Origin: Streptomyces liliifuscus
Lineage (GTDB): Bacteria; Actinomycetota; Actinomycetes; Streptomycetales; Streptomycetaceae
Length of the DNA stretch: 64,000 bases
Direction: 5' to 3'
NCBI RefSeq assembly: GCF_016598615.1
Contig: NZ_CP066831.1
Span: 5,146,001 to 5,210,000, forward strand
Shown: positions 16,072 through 24,889 of the stretch, one piece after another
Layout of the letters: every line of letters begins with the position of its first letter
Numbering within the stretch: position 1 is the stretch's first letter
Translations under genes and position numbers: made by a program
The notes under the pieces: model-generated
Seen by the model: only the letters and a program-made list of their open reading frames with translations
The model's database searches: none
What the model was told of the DNA's origin: nothing

Positions 16072-17637
16072 ATGCAACGGCGTACGTTCATGGCTGGCGG
16101 CGCCGCGCTCGCGGCGACAGCGGTTTCGGCCGCGTGCACCAGCGGCACGGGCGGCACCGGCGGGGGTTCCGGGCCGCGGTCGGGTGAGGGGGCCCGTACG
16201 TCAGGCACACCACTGGAGTCGACGAGCACCGCGGCCGACCTCAAGGCCCTGGCGCGGGATCTGGACGGCCCCCTGGTCCGCCCGGGCGAGGCGAACTGGG
16301 CGGCGGCCCGCCAGCTCTACAACACCCGCTTCGACTCGCTCAGGCCGACGGCCGTCGCGTACGTCGCCCACGCCGAGGACATCCGTACGACACTCGCGTA
16401 CGCCCGGGCACGCGCCGTCCCCGTCTCGATCCGCAACGGCGGCCACTCGTACGCGGGCTGGTCCTCGGGTGACGGCCGTCTGATCCTGGACATCTCGAAG
16501 CTCTCCAAGGTCCGGGCCTCCGGCGACGAGGCCGTGATCGGCGCGGGCGCCAAGCTGATCGACGTCTACCGCGCGCTGGCCGCGAAGGGCGTCACCATCC
16601 CGGCCGGCTCCTGCCCGACGGTCGGCGTCTCGGGCCTGACACTGGGCGGCGGCCACGGCGTCGTGTCCCGTGCCTACGGCCTGACGTGCGACAGCCTCAC
16701 CCAGGCGACGCTGATCACGGCCGCCGGAAAGCAGCTCACCGCGAGCGCGATCGAGAACAAGGATCTCTTCTGGGCCCTGCGCGGCGCGGGCAACGGCAAC
16801 TTCGGCGTCGTCACCGAGCTCCGCTTCAAGACGCACCCGGCCCCGCAGGGCGTCTCGGCGTACATGTCCTGGCCGTGGTCCAGGGCCGCCGCCGTCCTCG
16901 GTGCCTGGCAGGAGTGGGGCCCCGACCAGCCCGACGAGATCTGGTCCTCGTGCCACTTCGAGAACGCGGCCGGCGGCACTCCCACGGTCTCGGTCTCCGC
17001 CTTCTCCCTGGGCACGTACGGCGAACTCCAGAACGCGGTGGACCGCCTCGCCACCCGAATCGGCGCCTCCGCCCGCAGCGTCTCCCTCAAGCGCCGCTCC
17101 TACGAGGAGTCGATGGAGGTGTACGCGGGCTGCTCGGCCTTCCCGGACGACGCCCAGTGCCACCTCCCTGGCGCGACACCGGGCCGCTCGCCCCAGGGCG
17201 CCCTGGGCCGTGAGACGTACACGGGCCGCTCGGACTTCTTCGACCGCTCGATCCCGGCGGCGGGCATCCAGACCCTGCTCGCCCAGATATCCGGGGTCCG
17301 AGGAGGCACGGGCAGCATCGCCCTGACAGCCCTCGGCGGCGCGATCAACAGAATCGACCCCACGGCAACGGCCTTCGTCCACCGCCGCTCCCGCATGCTG
17401 GCCCAGTACATCGGGGCCTGGCGCCCCGGAACCTCCGGCACCACATCCAACACCTGGCTGACCCAGGCCCACACAGCGATGAGGCCGTACGCATCAGGCG
17501 CGGCCTACCAGAACTACACAGACCCAACCCTCAAGAACTGGCGCCAGGCGTACTACGGCGAGGCGGCCCCCCGCCTGAAGACCCTGAAGAGGAAGTACGA
17601 CCCGCAGGGCTTCTTCAAGTTCCCACAGTCGCTGTAG
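16072..17637 (+). CDS. Secreted FAD-linked oxidase, berberine-bridge (BBE) type
   Basis: A 521-residue flavoprotein. The N-terminus QRRTFM plus a hydrophobic stretch looks like a twin-arginine signal, and VSAAC (Cys22) a lipobox, so a Tat-exported lipoprotein is likely. The FAD-binding 4 domain spans about residues 90-260; His125 (GGHSYAG) and Cys181 (GSCPTVGVSGLTLGGG) are the two residues that hold FAD bicovalently in this family. The C-terminal BBE motif ends NWRQAYYGEAAPRLKTLKRKYDPQGFF. Such enzymes oxidise sugars, alkaloids or polyketides; the substrate is unknown. The start has GGGAGG 6 bases upstream. It stands alone. Confidence 0.88.
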   Translation: MQRRTFMAGGAALAATAVSAACTSGTGGTGGGSGPRSGEGARTSGTPLESTSTAADLKALARDLDGPLVRPGEANWAAARQLYNTRFDSLRPTAVAYVAHAEDIRTTLAYARARAVPVSIRNGGHSYAGWSSGDGRLILDISKLSKVRASGDEAVIGAGAKLIDVYRALAAKGVTIPAGSCPTVGVSGLTLGGGHGVVSRAYGLTCDSLTQATLITAAGKQLTASAIENKDLFWALRGAGNGNFGVVTELRFKTHPAPQGVSAYMSWPWSRAAAVLGAWQEWGPDQPDEIWSSCHFENAAGGTPTVSVSAFSLGTYGELQNAVDRLATRIGASARSVSLKRRSYEESMEVYAGCSAFPDDAQCHLPGATPGRSPQGALGRETYTGRSDFFDRSIPAAGIQTLLAQISGVRGGTGSIALTALGGAINRIDPTATAFVHRRSRMLAQYIGAWRPGTSGTTSNTWLTQAHTAMRPYASGAAYQNYTDPTLKNWRQAYYGEAAPRLKTLKRKYDPQGFFKFPQSL

Positions 17638-17674
17638 GGCGCTGGGGCTGGCAGGGGGGTTGGCTGGGGCGCCC

Positions 17675-17830
17675 GTTCAGGGGCACGGGGAACGGCGCAG
17701 TCTTTTGCCTTCAGGGCCGCGGGGAACGGCCCAGCCTCCGGCTTTCAGGAGCGCGGGGAAGAGGCACCGGCCCAGCCCTGGGCTTTTCAGGGGCGCGGGG
17801 AACTGCGCGACAAGCCCCCACCGGGCGCGC
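17675..17830. repeat. Cluster of intergenic repeat copies after the flavin oxidase
   Basis: Four degenerate copies of the TTCAGGGGCGCGGGGAACGGCGC element lie between two convergent genes. The last copy reads GGGGCGCGGGGAACTGCGCG followed by ACAAGCCCCCACCGGGC. No coding potential is seen. Confidence 0.7.
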
Positions 17831-17859
17831 ACCCGGCAACGAACAACAGGCCCCCCTAC

Positions 17860-18561
17860 CTACGCCGCAAGGTCCCGCTCCTCCGCCTCAACCTCACTAC
17901 GAGCCCCAGGAATCACTTTCCCCCGCTCCCCGGAGGCACCGCGCGCCCGAACCAACCACCCCACCCGAGGCGACCTCTCCACCGCAGCCACAACCGGCGT
18001 CAACAAAGCCATCGCAAGCGGCGAAAGCAGCAACACCACCGCGGTCCCGAGCGCAAATCCACCGATCACATCCGTCGGATAGTGCACGCCCATATAAACC
18101 CGGCAGAACCCGCCGAACAGACCCAGCACTATCCCCACGACCCCGAACTTCCGATTCGCGACGAACAGCCCGACCCCCATCGCCATCATGAGAGTCGCGT
18201 GATCGCTCACGAACGAAAAGTCGCTCTTGCCGCCGATAAGAACTTCCAGCCCGTCATGGTCGACAAAAGGCCGGGGCCGCTCCACAAATCCCCGTATCGG
18301 CACATTCACGAGTACGGCGACGCCGGCGGCGAGCGGCGCCCAGATCAGCGCGGCGACGGACGAGGCGGCGTCCTCGCCACCCCGCTTCCGCACGGTGAGC
18401 CAGCACCAGATCACCAGCATCACCATGGCGAGCAGGAGCCCCCACTCGCCCACGAACTCCATGACGCGGTCGAACCAGTGCGGCGCGTCTTTGGCGAGAC
18501 CATTGATGTCGTAGAGCAAGTCAACGTCAGGGTTCGAACCGGATTCGGCGAGTCCAGCCAT
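17860..18561 (-). CDS. PAP2-family membrane phosphatase (undecaprenyl-PP phosphatase-like)
   Basis: A 233-residue integral membrane protein with five or six hydrophobic segments. The three PAP2 motifs are present in the BcrC-like form: RGFVERPRPF, then FVSDHATL and CRVYMGVHYPTDVIGG. The conserved His residues of motifs two and three are there. BcrC-type enzymes recycle undecaprenyl pyrophosphate on the outer face of the membrane. The usual Ser of motif three is Cys. The gene is monocistronic, followed by the repeat cluster. Confidence 0.85.
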   Translation of the reverse strand: MAGLAESGSNPDVDLLYDINGLAKDAPHWFDRVMEFVGEWGLLLAMVMLVIWCWLTVRKRGGEDAASSVAALIWAPLAAGVAVLVNVPIRGFVERPRPFVDHDGLEVLIGGKSDFSFVSDHATLMMAMGVGLFVANRKFGVVGIVLGLFGGFCRVYMGVHYPTDVIGGFALGTAVVLLLSPLAMALLTPVVAAVERSPRVGWLVRARGASGERGKVIPGARSEVEAEERDLAA

Positions 18562-18743
18562 GGTGCAACGGCCCCTTCGTCATCTTCTTCCCGACGCACC
18601 CACCGGTGCGCCGCGCCATCAACCCCCGTCGTCGGCTACGAGAACAGGAACGCACACTCCCCTTCCATACGTTCCACCCTCCACCGAATGATCACTCAGA
18701 CGTTATCGAAGAGAGATACATCGCCGCAGCTCAGGGGAGGGTT

Positions 18744-19745
18744 TCACACAGAGGTGGGCAACGCTTTCGCGCCATCTTCGGTGACCCGGGTCGCCCCGAA
18801 GTAGTCGGGGGTGTCGATCGGGTCGAACCGGATCACGGCACCCGCGCGGGGCGCGTTGATCATGTACCCGCCGCCGACGTAGATCCCCACGTGCCGGATG
18901 GCCCGGGAGTTGGTGAGGTCGTCCGAGAAGAACACCAGATCCCCGGGCAGCAGCTCCTCCCGGCTGGGGTGCGGGCCGGCGTTGTACTGGTCGTTGGCGA
19001 CCCGCGGCAGGGTGATCCCCACACTCTCGTACGCGGCCTTGGTCAGCCCCGAACAGTCAAAACGTCCGCCCTGGTCAGCGGTACCGTTCCCACCCCAGAG
19101 ATACAGCGTCCCCAGTTTCTTCTGCGCGTAGTAAATGGCCCCGGCGGCTTGCTTGGAGGGGTCGACACGGGTGACCGGCTTGGCGAAACTTTCCTCCAGC
19201 GTGCGGATCCGCTTGACGTAGTTCTGGGTCTCGGTGATCGCCGGCACTCCGCCCGACCTTATGACGCGGTAAGCACCCGCGTTGTAGGCGGCGAGCATGT
19301 TGTTCGTGACGTCTCCGGGCACGTCTTTCACGTACTTTGCGAGTTCGCAGTCGTACGAGGCGGCCGATGGAATCGCGTCATTCGGATCCCAGATGTCTCG
19401 GTCGCCATCACCGTCACCGTCGATTCCGTGCGAGGCCCACGTGCCGGGGATGAACTGGGCGATGCCGCGCGCGTCGGCGTGGCTGACGACGTCCGGATCC
19501 CAACCGCTCTCCTGGTAGAGCTGAGCGGCGAGCAGCGGGGGGCTGATGGCGGGGCAGAGGTTGCCCCACTTCTGCACGAGTGTCTGGTACGCGGCCGGCA
19601 CGGCGCCCTTGGCAAGCCCCTTGGCTCCCTGCCCCACGCCGTTGGCCAGATTCCCGGCAACCATGTACACGCCGACGACGAGCAGCATCACGAAGCTGAG
19701 TCCCAGCCCGGCCGCGATGCTCCCTGCCACCCATACTTTTCGCAC
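18744..19745 (-). CDS. Peptidoglycan hydrolase: lytic transglycosylase plus NlpC/P60
   Basis: A 333-residue protein with one N-terminal membrane anchor (residues 8-30). The SLT domain (about 60-185) has the catalytic Glu79 in QLYQESGWD, followed by GIAQFIPGTW and AAYNAG. The NlpC/P60 domain (about 200-330) has Cys231 in FDCSGL and His285 in RHVGIY. An Asp-rich insert (GIDGDGDGDRDIWDPNDA) is usual for actinobacterial SLT domains and may bind calcium. This two-domain layout is typical of the VirB1-like hydrolases of actinobacterial conjugation systems and lies 5 kb from the T4SS-like locus. In S. coelicolor the likely counterpart is next to the cmd genes. Confidence 0.9.
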   Translation of the reverse strand: MRKVWVAGSIAAGLGLSFVMLLVVGVYMVAGNLANGVGQGAKGLAKGAVPAAYQTLVQKWGNLCPAISPPLLAAQLYQESGWDPDVVSHADARGIAQFIPGTWASHGIDGDGDGDRDIWDPNDAIPSAASYDCELAKYVKDVPGDVTNNMLAAYNAGAYRVIRSGGVPAITETQNYVKRIRTLEESFAKPVTRVDPSKQAAGAIYYAQKKLGTLYLWGGNGTADQGGRFDCSGLTKAAYESVGITLPRVANDQYNAGPHPSREELLPGDLVFFSDDLTNSRAIRHVGIYVGGGYMINAPRAGAVIRFDPIDTPDYFGATRVTEDGAKALPTSV

Positions 19746-19800
19746 GGCTCAACTCTCCCCCACATCGGTGCTGTTCAAGGCCATTCCGGCGAGGGTGGCG

Positions 19801-21510
19801 TCATTTCGATGCTGTGAAGCCGGTGCACATGATGCTCGAGTAGTCGTCGGGGGTCCGGATGTGGTGGAACTGCACGGTCCAGTCTCCCGGGTCGTTGATC
19901 AGGGGGATGGCAGAGATCGGGTCGAGGCCCTGGGGGTGGTTGCGGAAGTCGTCCGGGTACGTGACGTACTTCCACTCGGTCGGGCCGTCGCCCCCAAAGA
20001 GGTCGACAGGCTTGCTGGTGTAGCCCACGTTCGCGTTGGCGCTGAGCAGTCCCTCGACGGGCTTTCCGGTGCTCGGGTCGATGTCGTGGGGCGGCTTGAC
20101 GCTGATGGTGACGTAGAACGCCTCTTTGGCGTCCTGGGCGGACGTCGCCATGTCGGCGAACCCGATCTCCACCTTGTCGTCGAACCTGATCGTCGCCGGA
20201 TCCTTGGGCTCCGGATCAGCGGGATCGGCAATGGATGTCAGGAACTTCTCACTCGGCCGCTCCTCGTAGGGCAGGTTGCACTGGCCCTTGACCGAGTCCC
20301 AGAGGTTGCGGTCGATCTTGTCCCCCGCATAGGCGGGCGCCCCGCCCTTTTCCGCACCGGAACTGGAGGACGGCGAACTCGCGGCGCCGCTCGGCGACTT
20401 GCCACCACCCTCGTCACCCCCGCCCCCCTTGTCCTGCTCCTGCTGAAGCAGAACGAAGGCGGCTCCGACCCCCACTGCGAGGCCCATCGCCACGGCGACC
20501 ATCCAGGGCCGGGTACGCCGACGCGCGGGCCCGGAGAGTTGAGTGGGTGTGTACCCGTAGGCGCCCGGAGTCGAAGCCGAGGCCGTCGGCAGCTCGTACG
20601 ACCCCAAGGGCGGGGCAGCCGGAGCCGACGGAACACTCCGGGGCGGCGTCTGCGGCACCGACTCGCCCAGCGCGGCGAGTCCTCCGTACGACGGGTCCTC
20701 GACCAGTGCCGTCCGCACCCCGCATCGCACGATGACCTCGGCCAGAGCGGGTCGCGCCGCCGGATCCTTGACGACACACGCTTCGATCAGTTGCGCCAAC
20801 TCTGGTTCGACGCCCGCGAGATCGATGGGTTCGTGGACGGCCCGGTAGCTCACCCCGGCGGGCTCGCCCCTGCCGAACGGGGGCCGCCCGGTCGCCGCGT
20901 ACGCGATCGTCGCGCCGAGTGCGAATACGTCGGCCGCCGGCCCGACCTCGTTGCGTATCAACACCTCGGGAGCGGTGAAGCCGGGCGTGCCGGGCCCGGA
21001 GCCCGCTTCGGTGAGTGCCGTCTGCCCGGCGCCCCGCGCGATCCCGAAGTCGATGAGCTGGGGGCCCTGGGCCGCGAGGATGACGTTCGGCGGCTTGAGG
21101 TCCCGGTGCGTGACATCGTGCTCGTGCACGGCCGCCAGTCCCTCCGCGAGGGCGGCGAACAGGCCGCGGCACGTCTCGGGCGGCAGAGCCCCCCGCTCGG
21201 CCACCGCCCCACCGAGCGTGGGCCCCGACACATACTCCGTGGCGAGCCAGTAAGGCGCGGCGTCCAGCGACGCGTCGATCAGGTTCGCCGTGTACGCGCT
21301 CCGCACCGCCCGAGCCGTCTCCACCTCGCGCCGGAACCGCGCCAGCGCCTCGGGATGGTCGGTGATCTCGTCCCGGATCACCTTGATCGCCACGAGCCGC
21401 CCACCGGGCGACCGCCCGAGATACACCTGCCCCATCCCACCCGCCCCCAGCCGGGCGAGCAACGTGTACGCGCCTATGTGGGCGGGGTCCCGTTCTCTGA
21501 GTGCCTCCAC
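19801..21510 (-). CDS. Membrane Ser/Thr protein kinase with extracellular domain
   Basis: A 569-residue receptor-type kinase. The kinase domain covers about residues 10-270: GAGGMGQVY (23-30), Lys43, HRDLKPPN (135-142), DFG 154-156 and TAPE. A Pro/Ser-rich juxtamembrane stretch follows, then one membrane segment (WMVAVAMGLAVGVGAAFVLL) and an extracellular part of about 190 residues with a G/S linker and a beta-rich domain (VEIGFADMATSAQDAKEAFY). It has no PASTA repeats. The GTG start at 21510 has AAAGG upstream. It follows the trypsin-like gene by 22 bases, so the two are probably one operon. The ligand is unknown. Confidence 0.9.
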   Translation of the reverse strand: MEALRERDPAHIGAYTLLARLGAGGMGQVYLGRSPGGRLVAIKVIRDEITDHPEALARFRREVETARAVRSAYTANLIDASLDAAPYWLATEYVSGPTLGGAVAERGALPPETCRGLFAALAEGLAAVHEHDVTHRDLKPPNVILAAQGPQLIDFGIARGAGQTALTEAGSGPGTPGFTAPEVLIRNEVGPAADVFALGATIAYAATGRPPFGRGEPAGVSYRAVHEPIDLAGVEPELAQLIEACVVKDPAARPALAEVIVRCGVRTALVEDPSYGGLAALGESVPQTPPRSVPSAPAAPPLGSYELPTASASTPGAYGYTPTQLSGPARRRTRPWMVAVAMGLAVGVGAAFVLLQQEQDKGGGGDEGGGKSPSGAASSPSSSSGAEKGGAPAYAGDKIDRNLWDSVKGQCNLPYEERPSEKFLTSIADPADPEPKDPATIRFDDKVEIGFADMATSAQDAKEAFYVTISVKPPHDIDPSTGKPVEGLLSANANVGYTSKPVDLFGGDGPTEWKYVTYPDDFRNHPQGLDPISAIPLINDPGDWTVQFHHIRTPDDYSSIMCTGFTASK

Positions 21511-21532
21511 CCAACCGACCTTTTCACACAGG

Positions 21533-22276
21533 TCACTTCGACGCCTTCCCGTACAACTCGGCGGCCTCGCGCCCGAACACGACGCTGTACGACACGTCAT
21601 CGGTGGTACCGCCCTGCTGGAACCCGCCCAGCACCCCTACGACCCGCCCCTCCGCATCGATCCACGGACTCCCGCTCGTGCCCCCGCTGTACCCCGGACA
21701 CTCGATCCGCTGCTGGCTGCCGCCGTACGCCGTGGAGATGTTCGTGCACCACACGGGCGTCTCCCGAGCCCTGGGATACCCGACAACGGTGACGGCCCGC
21801 CCCACCGGACTCACCCGCCGCCCGGCAACCAGCCGGTTGCCCCCCACGACATCCTCGATCTCCTCCCCACCCCGGGAGGCGACCCGGGCGAACGCCACAT
21901 CACTGTCCTCGTCCTCCCGCCCCTTCCACCCGTCACCGACATACGTCCGCGTCACGGCCCACTCCCCGTACGGCGCCTCCCCGCCCCGATACCCGGGCAC
22001 GAAGTAGATGGCCCCGCCGCCACTCCCACTCAGACAGTGGGCGGCAGTGACGACGAGATCCCGCCGCTCGCTGTGCACGACGGAGGCGGTGCAGTAGTGC
22101 GCCCCGCCCCTGACCAGCACTCCCACCCGCGCGTCCCCGGCACTCACGGGAGCCGTCACGGTGACGCCGAGCGGTACGGGCGTACGCACACGACCGTGCG
22201 CGGCCGCCACGGGCACCGACCCGGTGGCCAGCAACGCCACGGCGACGAGGAGGGGGAGACGGATGGGGCGCTTCAT
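21533..22276 (-). CDS. Secreted trypsin-like serine protease
   Basis: A 247-residue secreted protein with a signal peptide ending near VPVAAAHG. The catalytic triad is visible: His80 (TAAHC), Asp126 (DSDVAF) and Ser201 (GTSGSP). Cys62/Cys81 and Cys177/Cys193 could form disulfides. It is the first gene of a likely pair with the downstream Ser/Thr kinase. The protease may act at the cell surface; no substrate is suggested by the sequence. Confidence 0.88.
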   Translation of the reverse strand: MKRPIRLPLLVAVALLATGSVPVAAAHGRVRTPVPLGVTVTAPVSAGDARVGVLVRGGAHYCTASVVHSERRDLVVTAAHCLSGSGGGAIYFVPGYRGGEAPYGEWAVTRTYVGDGWKGREDEDSDVAFARVASRGGEEIEDVVGGNRLVAGRRVSPVGRAVTVVGYPRARETPVWCTNISTAYGGSQQRIECPGYSGGTSGSPWIDAEGRVVGVLGGFQQGGTTDDVSYSVVFGREAAELYGKASK

Positions 22277-22481
22277 CGCAGGAAGCCTTGCCGGACGGGG
22301 TGAGAGGAATCCCCGCCTCTACCTGAGAATCCCGTATGAACAGGTCAACACCCAGCGGCTGCCCGGAACGCGGGGATCATGCGGGAGTCGAAGGGTGCAG
22401 GCCCAGGTCGGGGATACGGTGGCCGTCGGATACAAACAGAGTCACGAGCCCTCGTCCACGTACTCAAAGAGAACCCGAGTC

Positions 22482-22727
22482 ATGTCTGACATCCCCGCGA
22501 ACCTCACCTGGGAACGTGCCGCCCCGCCGGAGGCGACCGGTCCGGGTCCCTGGATCGAGCTCGCCTTCGGCGACAACGACCTCGTCTACATCCGTGAGAC
22601 CAGCGACCCGGAGACCGTCGTCACGACCACCCGGAAGAAGTGGGACGCCTTCGTACTCGGCGTACAGGCAGGCGAGTTCGACCACTTCGTGGAGGGCCTG
22701 GAGGGCGTGGAGGACGGGTCGCCCTAG
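22482..22727 (+). CDS. DUF397 small protein
   Basis: An 81-residue protein with the DUF397 core: short strands around LTWERAAPPE, PWIELAFGDNDLVYIRET and KKWDAFVLGVQAGEFDHF. DUF397 proteins are abundant in streptomycetes, usually beside an XRE-type regulator that they antagonise; no such partner is adjacent here. The ATG has only a weak AGAGAA upstream. The 22277-22481 gap before it shows no other gene. Confidence 0.85.
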   Translation: MSDIPANLTWERAAPPEATGPGPWIELAFGDNDLVYIRETSDPETVVTTTRKKWDAFVLGVQAGEFDHFVEGLEGVEDGSP

Positions 22728-22734
22728 CCCGACG

Positions 22735-23397
22735 TCAGTCCGACTCGGTATCGGCGCCGGCGTCGACATCGGCCCCGGTGTACGCCGCAGTCGTCCGGTC
22801 CGCCCGCGCCCGCGCAACCCCCTCCGCCTCACCGTCGGAGACACTCGCCGCGTACCAGCCCTCGCTGCTCAGGACGACGAACCGTCGGCCTTCCTCGCCC
22901 CCGGCCCAGGCCATGAACTCCTGGGCGTCCACGGCCTCGCCGGTGGAGAGGTGCAGGGTGAGGCCGATGAAGGCCATGTCCCAGCCGACCCCGACGGCTC
23001 CGGGGCCGAACTGGGCCCACTTCTCGTCGTCGTCGGGGGCGATGTGGTCGAGCTCGAAGCGCGTACCGCCGTCCTCCTCGGGGATCAGCCGGAGCTCGAT
23101 CCAGGTGACGTTCCCGTCGAACTCCCAGGTCGCGGCGAAGCCCCGCGGCGGGTCGCAGCTCTCGACGGTGCCGTTGGCGTTGCCCTCCAGCTGGTACTTG
23201 CCGCCGACGCGGAGGTCGCCGGTGACGGGCAGGAACCAGCGCGGGATGCGCTCGGGGTTGGTGCAGGCGTCCCAGAGGTCCTCGACGGTCGAGTCGTAGG
23301 TCTGGCTCAAGGTCACCACGTGTCCTTCGCCGGCCTCGATGACACGGCTGCCGACGCGGCGCCGCACGGCGTTGATCTGGTGGGTGACGTCGATCAT
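22735..23397 (-). CDS. SRPBCC/AHSA1-family protein
   Basis: A 220-residue protein with the START-like AHSA1 domain: VTLSQTYDSTVEDLWDACTNPERIPRWFLP, GGKYQLEGNANGTVESCDPP and FELDHIAPDDDEKWAQFGPGAVGVGWDMA. Such domains bind hydrophobic ligands or act as Hsp90 activators. The start overlaps the ArsR stop (ATGA at 23394-23397). An ArsR-SRPBCC pair is a common arrangement. The C-terminus is low-complexity and acidic. Confidence 0.88.
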   Translation of the reverse strand: MIDVTHQINAVRRRVGSRVIEAGEGHVVTLSQTYDSTVEDLWDACTNPERIPRWFLPVTGDLRVGGKYQLEGNANGTVESCDPPRGFAATWEFDGNVTWIELRLIPEEDGGTRFELDHIAPDDDEKWAQFGPGAVGVGWDMAFIGLTLHLSTGEAVDAQEFMAWAGGEEGRRFVVLSSEGWYAASVSDGEAEGVARARADRTTAAYTGADVDAGADTESD

Positions 23398-23792
23398 GGG
23401 TTGCTCCTCTGCTGTACGGGGTCGTCGCCGCCGGAGTCGCCGTCGCTTTCGCGTTCACGTTCGCGGAGCCGGCGCTCGCGCTTGCCCCGGGCCAGTTCGG
23501 TGGCCAGGGCGTCCAGGTGGGGGGTCCAGAAGTGCCGGAAGCGGGCCAGCCACGCGTCGATGTCGCGCAACGGGTCGGAGTTCACGGCGTAGAGCCGCCG
23601 GGTCCCCTCCGGCCGGACCGTGGCGAAGCCGTTCTCCCGCAGCACCTTCAGATGCTGCGAGACGCCCGGCTGGGATATGCCGAACTCCTCCCTGATGACC
23701 TCCGAAACGGCCCCGGAGCTCATCTCACCGTCGGCGAGCAGCTCAAGGATCCGGCGGCGTACGGGATCCCCGAGTACGTCGAATGCGTGCAC
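23394..23792 (-). CDS. ArsR-family transcriptional regulator
   Basis: A 132-residue winged-helix repressor: DPVRRRILELLADGEMSS, then the recognition helix ISQPGVSQHLKVLRENGFA and wing VRPEGTRRLYAV. No metal-binding Cys pair is visible, so the signal is not a soft metal. It ends in a charged tail (GKRERRLRERERESDGD). It is coupled to the SRPBCC gene. The GTG has no Shine-Dalgarno sequence and lies about one helical step after a candidate -10 element, so the mRNA may be leaderless. Confidence 0.9.
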   Translation of the reverse strand: MHAFDVLGDPVRRRILELLADGEMSSGAVSEVIREEFGISQPGVSQHLKVLRENGFATVRPEGTRRLYAVNSDPLRDIDAWLARFRHFWTPHLDALATELARGKRERRLRERERESDGDSGGDDPVQQRSNP

Positions 23793-23798
23793 GGCATC

Positions 23799-23830
23799 AA
23801 TATATCACTGCTCACTTATATAAGCACAAG
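23799..23830 (-). promoter_or_regulatory. AT-rich promoter and palindromic operator of arsR-SRPBCC
   Basis: On the minus strand a TATATT (complement of 23799-23804) stands 6 bases before the GTG start. Just upstream is the perfect palindrome CTTATATAAG at 23815-23824. Such an A+T island is unusual in this G+C-rich region. The palindrome lies where a repressor would block RNA polymerase. Confidence 0.55.
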
Positions 23831-24388
23831 CAAATATAGGTGGGACCCACCCCGGGCCGCGACGGGCCGATGGGCCGATGGGCCTGCCGCCGCACCCGTC
23901 GACATGCCCCGCAGGTGACACCCCGCCACATCCCCACGCCCGCAACCGGGATAGCCTTCCCCCAGCGCAAAACGGGCGGTGTCTACTCACCAGGAGACGT
24001 ACGACCCGGAGAACATCGGCACGACGGACCGGCGCACATGGGACGGGGTCGGGCTCGATGGGCGGGCGGAGTCGGTCACCGCCCGGAGTGAGCCGGATAA
24101 GAGGGGCTAACGACGGAACCACACCTCGGGTTCCGGTTCGACTCCCGGTTCCACTTCATTGCCCGGCGTGACCTGCCGTGATACACAGAGTGACGATATG
24201 CCTCCTTGTATACCGACCCCCGCCCCCGTCAGGGCCCCGCGAGGGCCGGTGACAAGGGATCCGTACGAAACCCGCCAACCAATGACGCCAAGTCGACATG
24301 CGACAGCGTCTTTGTCGGCGACAATGGCCCTGACCTCTGCGCAGAGTGGCAGGGGGTGCAGAACAACCCACAAGGGGCGGTGACTTAC
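23831..24388. other. 558-base non-coding stretch before the T4SS-like operon
   Basis: No convincing gene, tRNA or repeat is seen. The segment holds Pro/Arg-rich frames on both strands that look like shadows of G+C-rich DNA. It should contain the promoter of the T4SS-like operon, but no clear -35/-10 pair could be picked. A TTGTATACC near 24203 is the only A/T-richer spot. Confidence 0.5.
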
Positions 24389-24697
24389 ATGCTTTTCGCA
24401 GCCGAAAAGGGCGACATCAACACCATCATCGGCGGGATTGCCCCGGACTGGGGCCCCTTCGGCAGCCTGGGCAACGAGGCGCGGGTAATGATCGAGGTCG
24501 TGATGGCGGTCGCCATCCTGCTGTGCCTCGGCATCGCGATCTGGGGCGCGGCGAAGCAACGCATCGGCGCGACGGCCCTCCGCGACACCTTCAGTGCCGA
24601 GCAAGGCAAGGGCCTCATCGTCGCGGGTCTCACCGGAGTCTTCATCATCGGTTCCCTCGGCACTGTCTTCACCATCGTGTACGGCATGGCCGTCTAG
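24389..24697 (+). CDS. Small two-helix membrane protein, VirB2/pilin-like
   Basis: A 102-residue protein with two long hydrophobic segments (about 33-58, EVVMAVAILLCLGIAIWGA; and 75-100, LIVAGLTGVFIIGSLG) joined by a short charged loop. Length, topology and first position in a T4SS-like gene set suggest a VirB2/TrbC-like subunit, but it has no obvious signal peptide. The ATG at 24389 follows GGGGCGG by 7-8 bases. It probably corresponds to one end of the S. coelicolor cmd cluster (SCO4131, by remembered order). Confidence 0.75.
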   Translation: MLFAAEKGDINTIIGGIAPDWGPFGSLGNEARVMIEVVMAVAILLCLGIAIWGAAKQRIGATALRDTFSAEQGKGLIVAGLTGVFIIGSLGTVFTIVYGMAV

Positions 24698-24889
24698 GCG
24701 GCCGCCGGCTCGGCGTCCTCAGACCCGGCCGGGCACGCCCGGTCTCCCTCCAACCCACCCGTCCGTCGTGCCCACCGGCTGAGGTTGCGTTTCCCTGATG
24801 TCGAGTCACCACACCGCGCCCGCGCTGAAGCCAGCGCGGCTACCGTCGTATTACGCGGTTCAGCAAGAGGTTGAGGGGGCGTACGCGGC

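Noticed and set aside
24120..24165. A tRNA-like 3' end (GGTTCGACTCCCGGTTCCA)
   Set aside because: The T-arm stem has a C-C mismatch and no matching acceptor, D or anticodon arms are found upstream.
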